In this document: one piece after another, positions 36,234-45,003 of the stretch
How the letters are laid out: every line of letters starts with the position of its first letter
Numbering within the stretch: position 1 is the stretch's first letter
DNA from: Betaproteobacteria bacterium
GTDB lineage: Bacteria > Pseudomonadota > Gammaproteobacteria > Burkholderiales > SG8-41
Length of the DNA: 64,000 bases
Direction of reading: 5' to 3'
Assembly: GCA_023266235.1 (NCBI GenBank)
Contig: JAHFRL010000008.1
Location: 1 to 64,000, forward strand
Translations under genes and position numbers: made by a program
Notes under the pieces: generated by a model
What the model saw: the letters and a program-made list of their open reading frames with translations, nothing else
Told to the model about the DNA's origin: nothing
Databases searched by the model: none

Positions 36234-37589
36234 TCACTCGACTTTCGTCGACTTGGCGAGCTTCTGCTCGAGGTAATGAATGCTGGTGCCCCCGCGCAGA
36301 AACGCCGCATCCTGCATCATCTCGACGTGCAGCGGCAGGTTGGTCAGGATGCCCTCGACCACCGTTTCCGACAGCGCGATGCCCATGCGCGCAATCGCCT
36401 GCTCGCGCGTGTCGCCGTAAGCGATCAGCTTGCCGATCAGCGAATCGTAGTTGGGCGGCACGAAATAGTTGTTGTAGACGTGCGAATCGACGCGGATGCC
36501 GGGACCGCCCGGCATGTGCCACGAGGTGACGCGCCCGGGCGACGGCGTGAACTTGTAGGGGTCCTCGGCGTTGATGCGGCATTCGATCGCGTGACCCTTG
36601 AATGCGATGTCGCGCTGCTTGATCGGCATCCGCTCGCCGGCGGCGATGCGGATCTGCGCCTGCACGAGGTCGATGCCGGTGATCATTTCCGTCACCGGGT
36701 GTTCGACCTGCAGCCGCGTATTCATCTCAATGAAATAGAATTCGTCGTCCTCGTAGAGAAACTCGAACGTGCCGGCGCCTTCGTAACCGATCTTGCGGCA
36801 TGCCTCCGCGCAGCGCTCGCCGACGCGGATGCGGCCGCGCGCCGCCAGATGCGGCGCCGGTGCCTCCTCGATGATCTTCTGGTGCCGGCGCTGCATCGAG
36901 CAGTCGCGGTCGCCGAGATAGATCGCGTTGCGGAATTTGTCCGCGAGCACCTGGATCTCGATGTGGCGCGGGCGCTCGAGAAACTTCTCCATGTAAACCA
37001 TCGGATTGCCGAACGCTGCCTGCGCCTCGGCGCGCGTCATCGATACCGCATTGAGCAGCGCTGCCTCGGTATGCACGACGCGCATGCCGCGTCCGCCGCC
37101 GCCGGCGGCGGCCTTGATGATCACCGGGTAGCCGATCGCACGCGCGGTCTTGATGATTTCGTCCGGCGCTTCCGGCAGCGCGCCTTCGCCGCCCGGCACG
37201 CACGGTATGCCGGCCTTCTTCATCGCCAGCTTGGCATTCACCTTGTCGCCCATCAGGCGGATGGTTTCCGCTTTTGGCCCGATGAACACAAAACCGCTTT
37301 TTTCGACGCGCTCGGCGAAGTCCGCGTTTTCGGCGAGAAAGCCGTAGCCGGGATGGATCGCTTCGGCGTCGGTGACTTCGGCAGCGCTGATGATGGCGGG
37401 AATATTGAGGTAGCTCTGGGCCGAGGGCGGCGGGCCGATGCATACCGATTCATCGGCGAGCTTCACGTATTTCGCCTCGGCGTCGGCCTCGGAGTGCACC
37501 ACCACGGTCTTGATGCTGAGTTCGCGGCACGCGCGCTGGATGCGCAGCGCGATCTCGCCGCGATTCGCGATCAGGATTTTTTCAAACAT
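36234..37589 (-). CDS. accC: Acetyl-CoA carboxylase, biotin carboxylase subunit
   Basis: Carboxylates biotin on AccB using ATP and bicarbonate, the first step of fatty acid synthesis. The 451-residue ATP-grasp protein starts [20 protein letters not shown], has the glycine-rich ATP loop [12 protein letters not shown], the catalytic region [20 protein letters not shown], and ends KLAKSTKVE. It is in the standard accB-accC order, and is not the missing methylcrotonyl-CoA subunit: there is no fused biotin domain. Confidence 0.97.
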   Translation of the reverse strand: MFEKILIANRGEIALRIQRACRELSIKTVVVHSEADAEAKYVKLADESVCIGPPPSAQSYLNIPAIISAAEVTDAEAIHPGYGFLAENADFAERVEKSGFVFIGPKAETIRLMGDKVNAKLAMKKAGIPCVPGGEGALPEAPDEIIKTARAIGYPVIIKAAAGGGGRGMRVVHTEAALLNAVSMTRAEAQAAFGNPMVYMEKFLERPRHIEIQVLADKFRNAIYLGDRDCSMQRRHQKIIEEAPAPHLAARGRIRVGERCAEACRKIGYEGAGTFEFLYEDDEFYFIEMNTRLQVEHPVTEMITGIDLVQAQIRIAAGERMPIKQRDIAFKGHAIECRINAEDPYKFTPSPGRVTSWHMPGGPGIRVDSHVYNNYFVPPNYDSLIGKLIAYGDTREQAIARMGIALSETVVEGILTNLPLHVEMMQDAAFLRGGTSIHYLEQKLAKSTKVE

Positions 37590-37697
37590 GGGCTGGCGCC
37601 GGAGAAGCGGGAGGCGGGGAGCGGGAAGAGCGGACCGTGCTGCGTGAGAGGAGCAAATAGGTCAAGCACAGCGCTTGGGGCTTTTTCGCCCCACGCT

Positions 37698-38159
37698 TCA
37701 CCCGATCACCATCAGCGCGTGGCCGTATTCGACCGGCTGGCCGTTCTCGACCAGGATCGCCTTGATCACGCCGGCGCGGTCAGCCTCGATCTCGTTCAAC
37801 AGCTTCATCGCCTCGATAATGCACACCGTGTCGCCCTCGCTGACGGTCTGCCCAACCTCGACGAACGCCTTGGCGCCCGGCGACGGTGCGCGGTAAAAAG
37901 TGCCGACCATCGGCGATTTCAGCACATGGCCATCGGCCTGCGCCGCTGGCGGCTCGCCGGTGGCCGCGGCAGCAGGCGCGGCGGATGCAGCCGCCAGCGT
38001 TGCCACCGCAGCTGCCGGGGTGACGGTCGCGTTGACCGGCGCATGGGCCGAGCCGGTGCGGCTGATGCGCACTTTCTCCTCGCCTTCGGTGATTTCGAGT
38101 TCGGCAATGCCCGATTCCTCGACCAGATCGATCAGCTTCTTCAGTTTACGCAGGTCCAT
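37698..38159 (-). CDS. accB: Acetyl-CoA carboxylase, biotin carboxyl carrier protein
   Basis: A 153-residue carrier. The N-terminal helical domain ([20 protein letters not shown]), an Ala/Pro-rich flexible linker and a C-terminal biotinyl domain with the biotin lysine at about residue 119 ([13 protein letters not shown]) are all present. It starts two bases after the aroQ stop. The 108-base gap to accC contains a GGGGC hairpin (GGGGCTTTTTCGCCCC, 37676-37694). Confidence 0.97.
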   Translation of the reverse strand: MDLRKLKKLIDLVEESGIAELEITEGEEKVRISRTGSAHAPVNATVTPAAAVATLAAASAAPAAAATGEPPAAQADGHVLKSPMVGTFYRAPSPGAKAFVEVGQTVSEGDTVCIIEAMKLLNEIEADRAGVIKAILVENGQPVEYGHALMVIG

Positions 38160-38161
38160 GT

Positions 38162-38611
38162 TCAGTCTCCCGCATGCTGCAGCGCATACTCGAGCGCCAG
38201 CTCATAGCCCTTGCTGCCCAGACCGCTGATAATGCCCACCGCGAGATCGGTGAAATACGAGCGGTGGCGGAACTCCTCCCGTGCGAACACGTTCGACAAA
38301 TGCACTTCGATAAACGGGATCTTGACCGCCGCCAGCGCGTCGCGCATGGCGATGCTGGTGTGGGTGAAGGCGGCCGGGTTGATGATGATGAAATCGACAC
38401 CTTCACGTTGCGCCTGCTGGATGCGGTTGACGAGTTCGCCTTCGACGTTACTCTGGTAGCTCGCATAATTGACGCCGGCCTGCTTGGCGCGGTCGGCGAG
38501 CCGCCGGTTGATCGTGTCCAGCGTGACCGCACCGTAATGCTCGGGTTCGCGCGTGCCGAGCAGATTGAGATTGGGCCCGTGCAAAGCCAGGATTTTTTTG
38601 GATGTGGCCAT
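38162..38611 (-). CDS. aroQ: Type II 3-dehydroquinate dehydratase
   Basis: The third step of the shikimate pathway. The 149-residue dodecameric enzyme starts [21 protein letters not shown] with the catalytic Tyr in EHYG (split: [16 protein letters not shown]). [18 protein letters not shown] carries the substrate-binding Asn and His, and EVHLSN the next block. The ATG at 38611 is preferred to a GTG at 38629. It heads the aroQ-accB-accC set; a 382-base gap upstream should hold its promoter. Confidence 0.95.
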   Translation of the reverse strand: MATSKKILALHGPNLNLLGTREPEHYGAVTLDTINRRLADRAKQAGVNYASYQSNVEGELVNRIQQAQREGVDFIIINPAAFTHTSIAMRDALAAVKIPFIEVHLSNVFAREEFRHRSYFTDLAVGIISGLGSKGYELALEYALQHAGD

Positions 38612-38993
38612 AAACGTGAATTCCGTCACACTGCTGATGACGGATCTTGATGCGTCAGAATTAACCCGACTTCCCTTTGCTTGCCACCAATCCGGGCTCC
38701 GCTTGGCGATTCAGGGCAATTCTGCCGTAGATCGCAGCATTTTGTCTACTTTTAGCGACTTTATCGGCTATTTTCACCGTTTTTTGCAGAAGATTAATCT
38801 ACTGGTTCCAAGCTTGGGCGATTGTCGATGCTGCGCAGCCGCACACCCCCGTTCAGGGTGCGTTAGGAAACCATCAAACCGGGTGCAATGTCAAGCTGAG
38901 GCAATTGCCGAAAATCTAGATTTTACAATTCTAGGGCCATTTTCGACGAAATTAGCCGAAGATGACTGCGAGATTGCTATCCACTTTCCGGGG
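38612..38993. other. A/T-richer intergenic region upstream of aroQ-accBC
   Basis: The 382 bases between tlpA and aroQ are clearly more A/T-rich than either gene (for example around 38740-38800 and 38905-38960). No coding frame, repeat or tRNA is supported. It is the only large break in the run of minus-strand genes from 42.6 to 29.2 kb, so it very likely contains the promoter and leader for aroQ-accB-accC. I could not identify a clear -35/-10 pair. Confidence 0.5.
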
Positions 38994-39530
38994 TCATAAC
39001 AGTCGCTCAAGCAGGTTTTCGAGCTTGTCGGGCTTCAAGATGCCGATTTCGCTGGTGATGACCTTGCCCGCGCGGTCGATCACCAAAGTGAACGGCAGCA
39101 CGCCGCGCCGGTTGCCGGCTTGGCGTGCGAACTCCATGGTTTCCAGCCCGCCTACCAGCACCGGATAGTTGATGCCGATGTCCCGGGCATAGGGGCCGAC
39201 CCGCTCTTTCTGGTCGATCGCGATACCGACGAACTGCACCCCGCGTGACCGATACTGGTCCTGAAGCTTGATGAAGGCGGGAATTTCCTCGCGGCACGGC
39301 GTGCACCATGTCGCCCAGAAATTGACCACCAGCACCTTGCCGCCCCATTGCGCGAGCGGCTGCGGTTTATCGTCCAACCCCATGAGCGTGGCCGCCAAAA
39401 CCATTTGCCCGGCCGCCACCGGGTCAGGCGGACGATCAGAGCCGGCCCGCCATTGATAGAACAGGAAACCGGCGCCGGCAAACGCCGCCGCGAGCACGCC
39501 GACGGCGAGCGCCCGCAGCGGCCGCGTCAC
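38994..39530 (-). CDS. TlpA-family membrane-anchored thioredoxin
   Basis: A 178-residue protein with an N-terminal membrane anchor (LRALAVGVLAAAFAGAGFLF) and a periplasmic thioredoxin domain with the active site NFWATWCTPCREEIP. The cis-Pro region reads GVLPFTLVIDRAGK. It starts at a GTG that overlaps the dsbD stop (GTGA), so it is cotranslated with the reductant importer DsbD, which probably keeps its cysteines reduced. Cytochrome c maturation or periplasmic thiol repair is the likely use. Confidence 0.93.
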   Translation of the reverse strand: MTRPLRALAVGVLAAAFAGAGFLFYQWRAGSDRPPDPVAAGQMVLAATLMGLDDKPQPLAQWGGKVLVVNFWATWCTPCREEIPAFIKLQDQYRSRGVQFVGIAIDQKERVGPYARDIGINYPVLVGGLETMEFARQAGNRRGVLPFTLVIDRAGKVITSEIGILKPDKLENLLERLL

Positions 39531-41335
39531 TGCAACACCAGATCGAGCGTCGCGGCGAACTTGTCGGCGGGCTGAAAGCCGATCACGCGCAGGCCATTGA
39601 TCTCGTTGGCGTGGCGGTCGAAGAACACGATGCCGGGCGGGCCGAACAATCCGAAGCGCTTGAGCAGCGTTTTGTGCGCGTCGAGATTGGCGGTCACGTC
39701 GGCTTGCAACAGCAGCATTTGCGCAAGCCGCATACGCACTTTGCCGTCGGCGAACGTGAAGGCTTCCATCTCCTTGCACGTCACGCACCAGTCGGCGTAA
39801 AAGTCGAGCAGCACCGGCTTGCCGTCCGCGGTGCGGACCGCGGCCTCGAGCTGCGCCAGATCGTTGACGCGCTGGAACAGCGGCGGCTGCGCCGCCGGCG
39901 CCGCTACGCTGCGCACCCCGGCCAGCGGCTGCAACACGTCGCGGCTGCCCGCCAATGCGCCGATCAGCAGCGCCACGCCCGCCAGCAGCGCAATCACGCC
40001 GATGCCCTTGAACAGCCTGCGGTAGCCGGGTGCGTCGTGCGGCAGCGGATCGATCGCGCGCAGGTAGACCGCGAAAAAGATCAGCAACGCCGCCCACCCC
40101 AGCATGGACACCACCGGCGGCAGCAGCGGCGACACCAGATAAATGGCAACGCCGAGCAGCACTACGCCGAAGAAGCGTTTGACCGTCTCCATCCAGGGTC
40201 CGGCTTGCGGCAGCAGCGCGCCCGCCGACGCGCCGACCGCAAGCAGCGGCATGCCCATGCCGAGCGCCATGGCGAACAGCGCCGCGCCGCCAAGCAGCGC
40301 GTCGCGCGACTGGCTGATATACAGAAGCGCGCCGGCAAGCGGCGCCGCCACGCACGGGCCGACGATCAGCGCCGACAATACGCCCATCACGAACACGCTT
40401 GCGAAATGTCCGCCATGCAGCTGGTTGGCCGTCACTGCGAGTCGGCTTTGCAGCGCGCTCGGCAGCTGCAGCTCGTAGAAGCCGAACATCGACAGCGCGA
40501 GCAGCACGAAAATCACGGCAAAGCCCGACAGCGCCCACGGATTTTGCAGCGTAGCGGACAACATGGTGCCGAGCAATCCCGCGGCGACGCCGGCGAGCGC
40601 GTAGGTGATCGCCATGCCGAGCACGTAGGCAAGCGACAACGCGAAGCCGCGCGCATGGGTCAGGTGCTCGCCGTGCGGCACCAGGATGCTCGACAGGATC
40701 GGGATCATCGGGAACACGCACGGCGTCAGCGCGAGCAGCAGGCCGAAGCCGAAGAAACTCGCGACCAGCATCCAGAACCCGCCCTTGAACAACCCCGCGA
40801 TCAGGGCATCCTCCGACTGTGGCCCGGACGCTGGCGCGGCAACTGCCGGCGTGCCGGGTGCCGCTTGCAGGAATGGCGCTACGCCGGCGCCGGCGGGTGC
40901 CGGCGAAAACGCCGCGAGACTGAGTACGGCTGTCTGTTCCTGTGGCGGGTAGCACACGCCGATGTCAGCGCAGCCCTGCGACTCCGCCTTCAAAGTGAAG
41001 CGCGCTACGAATGGGCCCGCGACCGTGAGCGGCAGCACGAAGCGCAGGTCACCGCGATAGGTCTGTACCTCGCCGAAAAACTCGTCTTTCTTGATTTTCC
41101 CCGGCGGCAGCCGCGACGCATCGAAGGAAATTGACGCCGGCTCGGCGCCGAATTTGAATTTGTCGCGGTACATGTAATAGCCGGGCGCGATTTCGTAGCG
41201 CACTTCGACTTGATTGGTGTCGACGAGGCGCGCCGAGAAGCGGAACGCTTTTTCAGGCTCGAGCAGGTCCTGTCCGCTGGCGCGCGCAACGCACGAGAGG
41301 ACCAGCAGGATCGAAAGGATCAGGCGTATCGGCAT
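39527..41335 (-). CDS. dsbD: Thiol:disulfide interchange protein DsbD
   Basis: A 602-residue inner-membrane protein that moves electrons from cytoplasmic thioredoxin to the periplasm. A signal peptide is followed by the alpha domain with two cysteines (GCADIGVCYPP), an eight-helix membrane domain with its cysteine pair in LALTPCVFPMIP and LIVGPCVAAPLAG, and a C-terminal thioredoxin-like gamma domain with YADWCVTCKE. All six redox cysteines are present. The ATG at 41335 is used; a TTG at 41353 would overlap cutA. Confidence 0.96.
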   Translation of the reverse strand: MPIRLILSILLVLSCVARASGQDLLEPEKAFRFSARLVDTNQVEVRYEIAPGYYMYRDKFKFGAEPASISFDASRLPPGKIKKDEFFGEVQTYRGDLRFVLPLTVAGPFVARFTLKAESQGCADIGVCYPPQEQTAVLSLAAFSPAPAGAGVAPFLQAAPGTPAVAAPASGPQSEDALIAGLFKGGFWMLVASFFGFGLLLALTPCVFPMIPILSSILVPHGEHLTHARGFALSLAYVLGMAITYALAGVAAGLLGTMLSATLQNPWALSGFAVIFVLLALSMFGFYELQLPSALQSRLAVTANQLHGGHFASVFVMGVLSALIVGPCVAAPLAGALLYISQSRDALLGGAALFAMALGMGMPLLAVGASAGALLPQAGPWMETVKRFFGVVLLGVAIYLVSPLLPPVVSMLGWAALLIFFAVYLRAIDPLPHDAPGYRRLFKGIGVIALLAGVALLIGALAGSRDVLQPLAGVRSVAAPAAQPPLFQRVNDLAQLEAAVRTADGKPVLLDFYADWCVTCKEMEAFTFADGKVRMRLAQMLLLQADVTANLDAHKTLLKRFGLFGPPGIVFFDRHANEINGLRVIGFQPADKFAATLDLVLQ

Positions 41336-41345
41336 CCGGCTGCGT

Positions 41346-41672
41346 TCAACCAATTTCGGTGAAGGTTGCGGTGTTTACCCAGTCCAGGTACTCGGGTAAT
41401 CCGCGCTCTATAGGGACAGCGATGATTTCCGGAAGTTCGTAAGGATGCAGGCTTTTGATCGCGGCCTCGACGTCGTCATAGATAGCGGCGCGCGTCTTGA
41501 TCAGCAGCGGCACTTCCCCGGCGGTTTCGATTTTGCCCTGCCAGCGATATACCGAGGCGCACTCGGCAAGAATATTAACGCACGCCGCCAGCTTGCGCTC
41601 GATCAGCGCATGCGCAATTTCCAGCGCAACGTCGCGGTTAGGAGCATTGGTGATCACTATCAGCGCACTCAC
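41346..41672 (-). CDS. cutA: Divalent-cation tolerance protein CutA
   Basis: A 108-residue ferredoxin-like trimeric protein: VITNAPNRDVALEIAHALIE, KLAACVNILAECASVYRWQG, PLLIKTR and LHPYELPEIIAVPIE are all CutA signatures. The start is a GTG at 41672 with AGGA about eight bases upstream. It is next to dsbD as in many betaproteobacteria and gammaproteobacteria. Its precise role in copper tolerance is unsettled. Confidence 0.95.
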   Translation of the reverse strand: MSALIVITNAPNRDVALEIAHALIERKLAACVNILAECASVYRWQGKIETAGEVPLLIKTRAAIYDDVEAAIKSLHPYELPEIIAVPIERGLPEYLDWVNTATFTEIG

Positions 41673-41682
41673 CCAGACGTTC

Positions 41683-42564
41683 CTAGAAGCGAGGCTGCGA
41701 CCGCCCGGCGGCGATGCCGTCGTCCACCGTGGGGTAGCGCAGCTTGAGCCGCAATTCCAGCTTGATGCGGCGATTGGAAAGCCGTCGGGATTCATGCATG
41801 AATGACAGCACATTGGACGGGATGCGCACGCTTGCCTCGGTGCGCGAGACGCGCCGCGGACGCGGCAGGCCGAAACGATCGGCAACGAGATCGAAGTATT
41901 CGCCCATCTTGAGTCGACTGTCGTCATTCGCGTTGTAAGCGCGCCCGGGCTGGCCAAAGCGCAGTGCCGCGACCGCCACGCGCGCCAGATCGTCGGCATG
42001 AATGTGATTGGTGTAGGCATCCTCGTCGGCATTCAACGCCGGCGTGCCTGACTTGAGCCGCTCGAGCGGCAGCCGCTGCTCGGAATAAATTCCCGGCGCG
42101 CGCAGGATCGAGACGCACACGCGGCGGCGGCGGCCCCACTCGCGCAGCTGGCGCTCGGCATCGACGCGACGTTGCGCGCGCTCGGTCTGCGGCCGCAGCG
42201 GACGCGTTTCGTCGATGAGTTCCCCCGCGCAGTCGCCGTAGACACCACTGGTGCTGATATAGACCAGCTGCTGTGGTAAACTTTTACTTTTTGCCAGCCC
42301 CGCGATCAGGTGTGCGGTGCGAGTGTCGCGCGTGCCGCGATCCGGTGGCGGCGCGCAATGCAAGATGTCGTGCGCGATGCCGGCCAGCCCCTCGAGGCTC
42401 GCCGCATCATCGAGATCGCCCAGGATGGGCACCATGCCATGCGCACGCAACAACGGCACCCGCTGGCGACTGTGAGTCAAAGCATAAATGCGGTAACGGT
42501 CGCGCAATTGCGGCACTGCGCGCAGCGCCACGTCGCCGCAACCGATGATCAGTAAACGTCGCAT
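41683..42564 (-). CDS. NAD-dependent epimerase/dehydratase family protein
   Basis: A 293-residue extended-SDR protein. The N-terminal strand has a GCGDVA nucleotide-binding turn (LLIIGCGDVALR). YISTSGVYGDCAGELIDE carries the YxxxK-region tyrosine pattern in variant form, and ILRAPGIYS and NHIHADDLARV are typical of epimerases. Similar proteins near cutA/dsbD are of unknown substrate. It is divergent from the ferredoxin-reductase gene and ends 10 bases before cutA, so it leads the minus-strand gene run. Confidence 0.87.
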   Translation of the reverse strand: MRRLLIIGCGDVALRAVPQLRDRYRIYALTHSRQRVPLLRAHGMVPILGDLDDAASLEGLAGIAHDILHCAPPPDRGTRDTRTAHLIAGLAKSKSLPQQLVYISTSGVYGDCAGELIDETRPLRPQTERAQRRVDAERQLREWGRRRRVCVSILRAPGIYSEQRLPLERLKSGTPALNADEDAYTNHIHADDLARVAVAALRFGQPGRAYNANDDSRLKMGEYFDLVADRFGLPRPRRVSRTEASVRIPSNVLSFMHESRRLSNRRIKLELRLKLRYPTVDDGIAAGRSQPRF

Positions 42565-42624
42565 AGACCGCGAATTTTAACCGAAAAGCCGCGCCACCGG
42601 CTGGCGGCTGAATGCGCAACCCGC

Positions 42625-43647
42625 ATGCCGAATCAAGTCACCATCAAGCCCAGCAACCACGATTTTACAGTGCAGGACGACGAGACCATACTCGACGCTG
42701 CGCTACGCGAAGGTTTTGTGATCTCGTATGGCTGCCGCAACGGCGCGTGCGGCACGTGCAAGGGCAAGGTGCTCGACGGCGAAGTCGATTACGGCGTTTA
42801 TCAGGAAAGCGCGCTGTCGGAGGCCGAAAAACAGCTCGGCATGGCGCTCTTTTGCCAGGCCAGGCCGCGCGGCGACGTCGTGATTGAATGCCGCGAGATT
42901 GGCGCCACGAAAGACATCCGGATCAAAACGCTGCCCTGCCGCGTGCAGAAAATGGAGCGTGTGGCAGCCGGCATCATGGTGCTGTATTTGAAGCTACCCG
43001 CCTCGGAACGGCTGCAATTCCTTGCCGGGCAGTACATCGATATCCTGCTGAAGGACGGCAGGCGCCGCAGCTTCTCGATGGCGAATGCGCCGCACGACGA
43101 CGAATTCCTGCAACTGCATCTGCGCGACTACGGCGGTCCTTTCAGCAAGCACGTGTTCACCAGGATGAAAGAACGCGACATCCTGCGCTTTGAAGGGCCG
43201 CTGGGGACGTTCTTCCTGCGCGAAGACAGCGTCAAGCCGATCATTTTGCTCGCGAGCGGCACCGGCTTCGCGCCGATCAAGGCGATCGTCGAGCGCGCTT
43301 TCCACGCGCGCAATCCGCGTCCGATCGTGCTGTACTGGGGGGCGCGCATACGCGCCGACCTCTACATGCACGAGTTGCCCGAACGCTGGGCGAGCGAGCA
43401 TAACAATTTCCAATACGTGCCGGTGCTGTCGGAACCGCTCGCCACCGACAACTGGAGCGGGCGCACGGGTCTCGTCCATCAGGCGGTGACGAGGGACATC
43501 GCTGACATGAGCGGCTGCCAGGCCTACGCCTGCGGTGTGCCGGCGATGGTCGAAGCCGCACACCGCGATTTCACCTCGCAATGCGGGCTGCCGGAAGACG
43601 AGTTCTACTCCGACGCGTTCACGCCGTCGACGCCCGCTTCAAGCTAA
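42625..43647 (+). CDS. 2Fe-2S ferredoxin/FAD reductase (CDP-6-deoxy-delta-3,4-glucoseen reductase-like)
   Basis: A 340-residue electron-transfer flavoprotein. The N-terminal plant-type ferredoxin domain has CRNGACGTCKGKV and a distal cysteine in ALFCQARP. The FAD domain has RRSFSMANAP. The NAD domain has ILLASGTGFAPIKAIVER and YACGVPAMVEAAH. The architecture equals AscD/phenol-hydroxylase reductases. No cognate dehydratase or oxygenase is adjacent, so the partner is unknown. Single gene, divergent from the epimerase. Confidence 0.9.
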   Translation: MPNQVTIKPSNHDFTVQDDETILDAALREGFVISYGCRNGACGTCKGKVLDGEVDYGVYQESALSEAEKQLGMALFCQARPRGDVVIECREIGATKDIRIKTLPCRVQKMERVAAGIMVLYLKLPASERLQFLAGQYIDILLKDGRRRSFSMANAPHDDEFLQLHLRDYGGPFSKHVFTRMKERDILRFEGPLGTFFLREDSVKPIILLASGTGFAPIKAIVERAFHARNPRPIVLYWGARIRADLYMHELPERWASEHNNFQYVPVLSEPLATDNWSGRTGLVHQAVTRDIADMSGCQAYACGVPAMVEAAHRDFTSQCGLPEDEFYSDAFTPSTPASS

Positions 43648-43782
43648 AGCCTCACCTCACCGCCAGGGACGCGAAGGACGCAAAGGAAAAACAGCATAAA
43701 TGGAAAAATACGAAATGCCAGGAAAAAACTCACGGCCTTCCTCGGCGTCCTTCGCGTCCTTTGCGTCCTTTGCGGTTCAGCT
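43648..43782. repeat. Intergenic inverted-repeat element with GGACGCAAA units
   Basis: The left arm (43655-43693) includes GGGACGCGAAGGACGCAAAG. The right arm (43730-43780) is its longer reverse complement, with four GGACGCAAA-like units in TCGGCGTCCTTCGCGTCCTT onward. It fills the gap between the convergent reductase and hemY genes and may act as a two-way terminator. Confidence 0.85.
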
Positions 43783-44991
43783 TTAGATGGGAGTGCGGCG
43801 GCGCCCGCCGGTCATCTGCTTCAACTGATTGACCGCCAGCTCGAGGCTCGCGCGATAATGCCGGCGCGCGGCATCGGCGTTGCCGAGCGGGTCGTGCAAC
43901 TCGGCAAGCGCGAGGTGCGCCGAATACGTCGGCTCGACCGAGAGACTGGCTTCGAGATAGCTCTGCGCCTTGCCCCATAGCTCCTGCCGCGCGCACAGCC
44001 TGCCGAGCACCAGTAACAGCGCCGCGTCGCGCGGGTTGGTCTTGAGCCAGCCTTCGGCGCGCTCGATCTGGCGGATCACTTCGGAGCCCATGCACTCCGC
44101 ATACAGCCCGATCAGTTCCGAATCCCACTCCGCCTCCAGCGCCTGCTCGACGATCTGGTTCGCCTGCGCACAGCCGCCGAGCGCCATGAAGCATTGGGCG
44201 GCAGCGGCGGCGACCTTGGGGTCGCGTTTCTCGCCAGCCGGGATTTTCTGCCAGCACTCCTCGAGCGCACGCTGGTCGAGCGCCTTGCGCTTCAGGTTTT
44301 CGGCGTGGGCGTAGCGTCTGAGCTGCGCGGCCTGCGTCTGGTCGAACACACCGCGCCGTTCGAGCTGGTCGATCAGCGGCAGCGTGTGCTCCCAGTTCTT
44401 CGCCTGCTGTTGCGCTTTCAATTCAAGCCGCAGCGCCGCGGTGTGCTTGGCGGGCAGCCCTCTCAATGCGAGCAGGGCATCCTGGAAACGCCGTTGGTCG
44501 AGCAGCATGCCGGCCTCGGCGATGATGCGCATCGCCGCATCTTCGGGCGCAAGCTTTTCTGCGCGCGCGAGATAACCGTTGCGCTCATCGTAGTGGCGCA
44601 GTTCATGCGCGGCGTGCGCCGCCAGCACGGCGCCGAGCGCCGGCGTTTCGCCCGATTCCATCGCGCTCGCCGCGGCCTTCTCGGCGCGGCCGTAGCGCCC
44701 CTCGAAGAACGCGCGCAGCGCTTCCAGCATCGTGGTGCGCGCGTTCTCGCGGCGGCGGCGCGTGCGAAATTCACGCACCTTTCCCGGCAGGTCGATGGCG
44801 CCGAAAATTAAGCGCAGCAGCAGGTAACCGGCCACGAATCCCGCGGCGAGCAGCAGTAATAACAGGTTGAGCGACAGTTCGACGCGATAGGGCGGCCATA
44901 CCAGCAGCGCGTAGCCGGCGTTGAAGCGCAGCGCCAACGCGACCGCCACCGCCAGCGCGAACAACCCCAGGATCCAGAACACCCAGCGCAT
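43783..44991 (-). CDS. hemY: HemY family protein (haem-cluster TPR protein)
   Basis: A 402-residue inner-membrane protein: two N-terminal transmembrane segments (FWILGLFALAVAVALAL and LLLLLLAAGFVAGYLLL), the HemY_N domain, and TPR-like helical repeats (AEKLAPEDAAMRIIAEAGM, ASLSVEPTYSAHLALAELHD). Despite its name it is not protoporphyrinogen oxidase; the role is unproven. It follows hemX by 12 bases as the last gene of hemC-D-X-Y. Confidence 0.93.
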   Translation of the reverse strand: MRWVFWILGLFALAVAVALALRFNAGYALLVWPPYRVELSLNLLLLLLAAGFVAGYLLLRLIFGAIDLPGKVREFRTRRRRENARTTMLEALRAFFEGRYGRAEKAAASAMESGETPALGAVLAAHAAHELRHYDERNGYLARAEKLAPEDAAMRIIAEAGMLLDQRRFQDALLALRGLPAKHTAALRLELKAQQQAKNWEHTLPLIDQLERRGVFDQTQAAQLRRYAHAENLKRKALDQRALEECWQKIPAGEKRDPKVAAAAAQCFMALGGCAQANQIVEQALEAEWDSELIGLYAECMGSEVIRQIERAEGWLKTNPRDAALLLVLGRLCARQELWGKAQSYLEASLSVEPTYSAHLALAELHDPLGNADAARRHYRASLELAVNQLKQMTGGRRRTPI

Positions 44992-45003
44992 GCGTTTGGC
45001 CGG

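Noticed and set aside
35643-38207. Long plus-strand open frame antisense to prmA, accC and accB
   Set aside because: It is a high-GC shadow: the minus strand encodes three textbook proteins with all catalytic motifs there, and the antisense translation is Arg/Ala/Asp-rich without domains.
38553-38999. Plus-strand open frame in the aroQ-tlpA gap
   Set aside because: It begins inside aroQ antisense, has no ribosome site and shows no conserved-looking sequence.
39531-40955. Upstream in-frame extension of tlpA
   Set aside because: It lies inside dsbD in another frame and lacks thioredoxin or membrane features; the GTG overlapping the dsbD stop is the sensible start.
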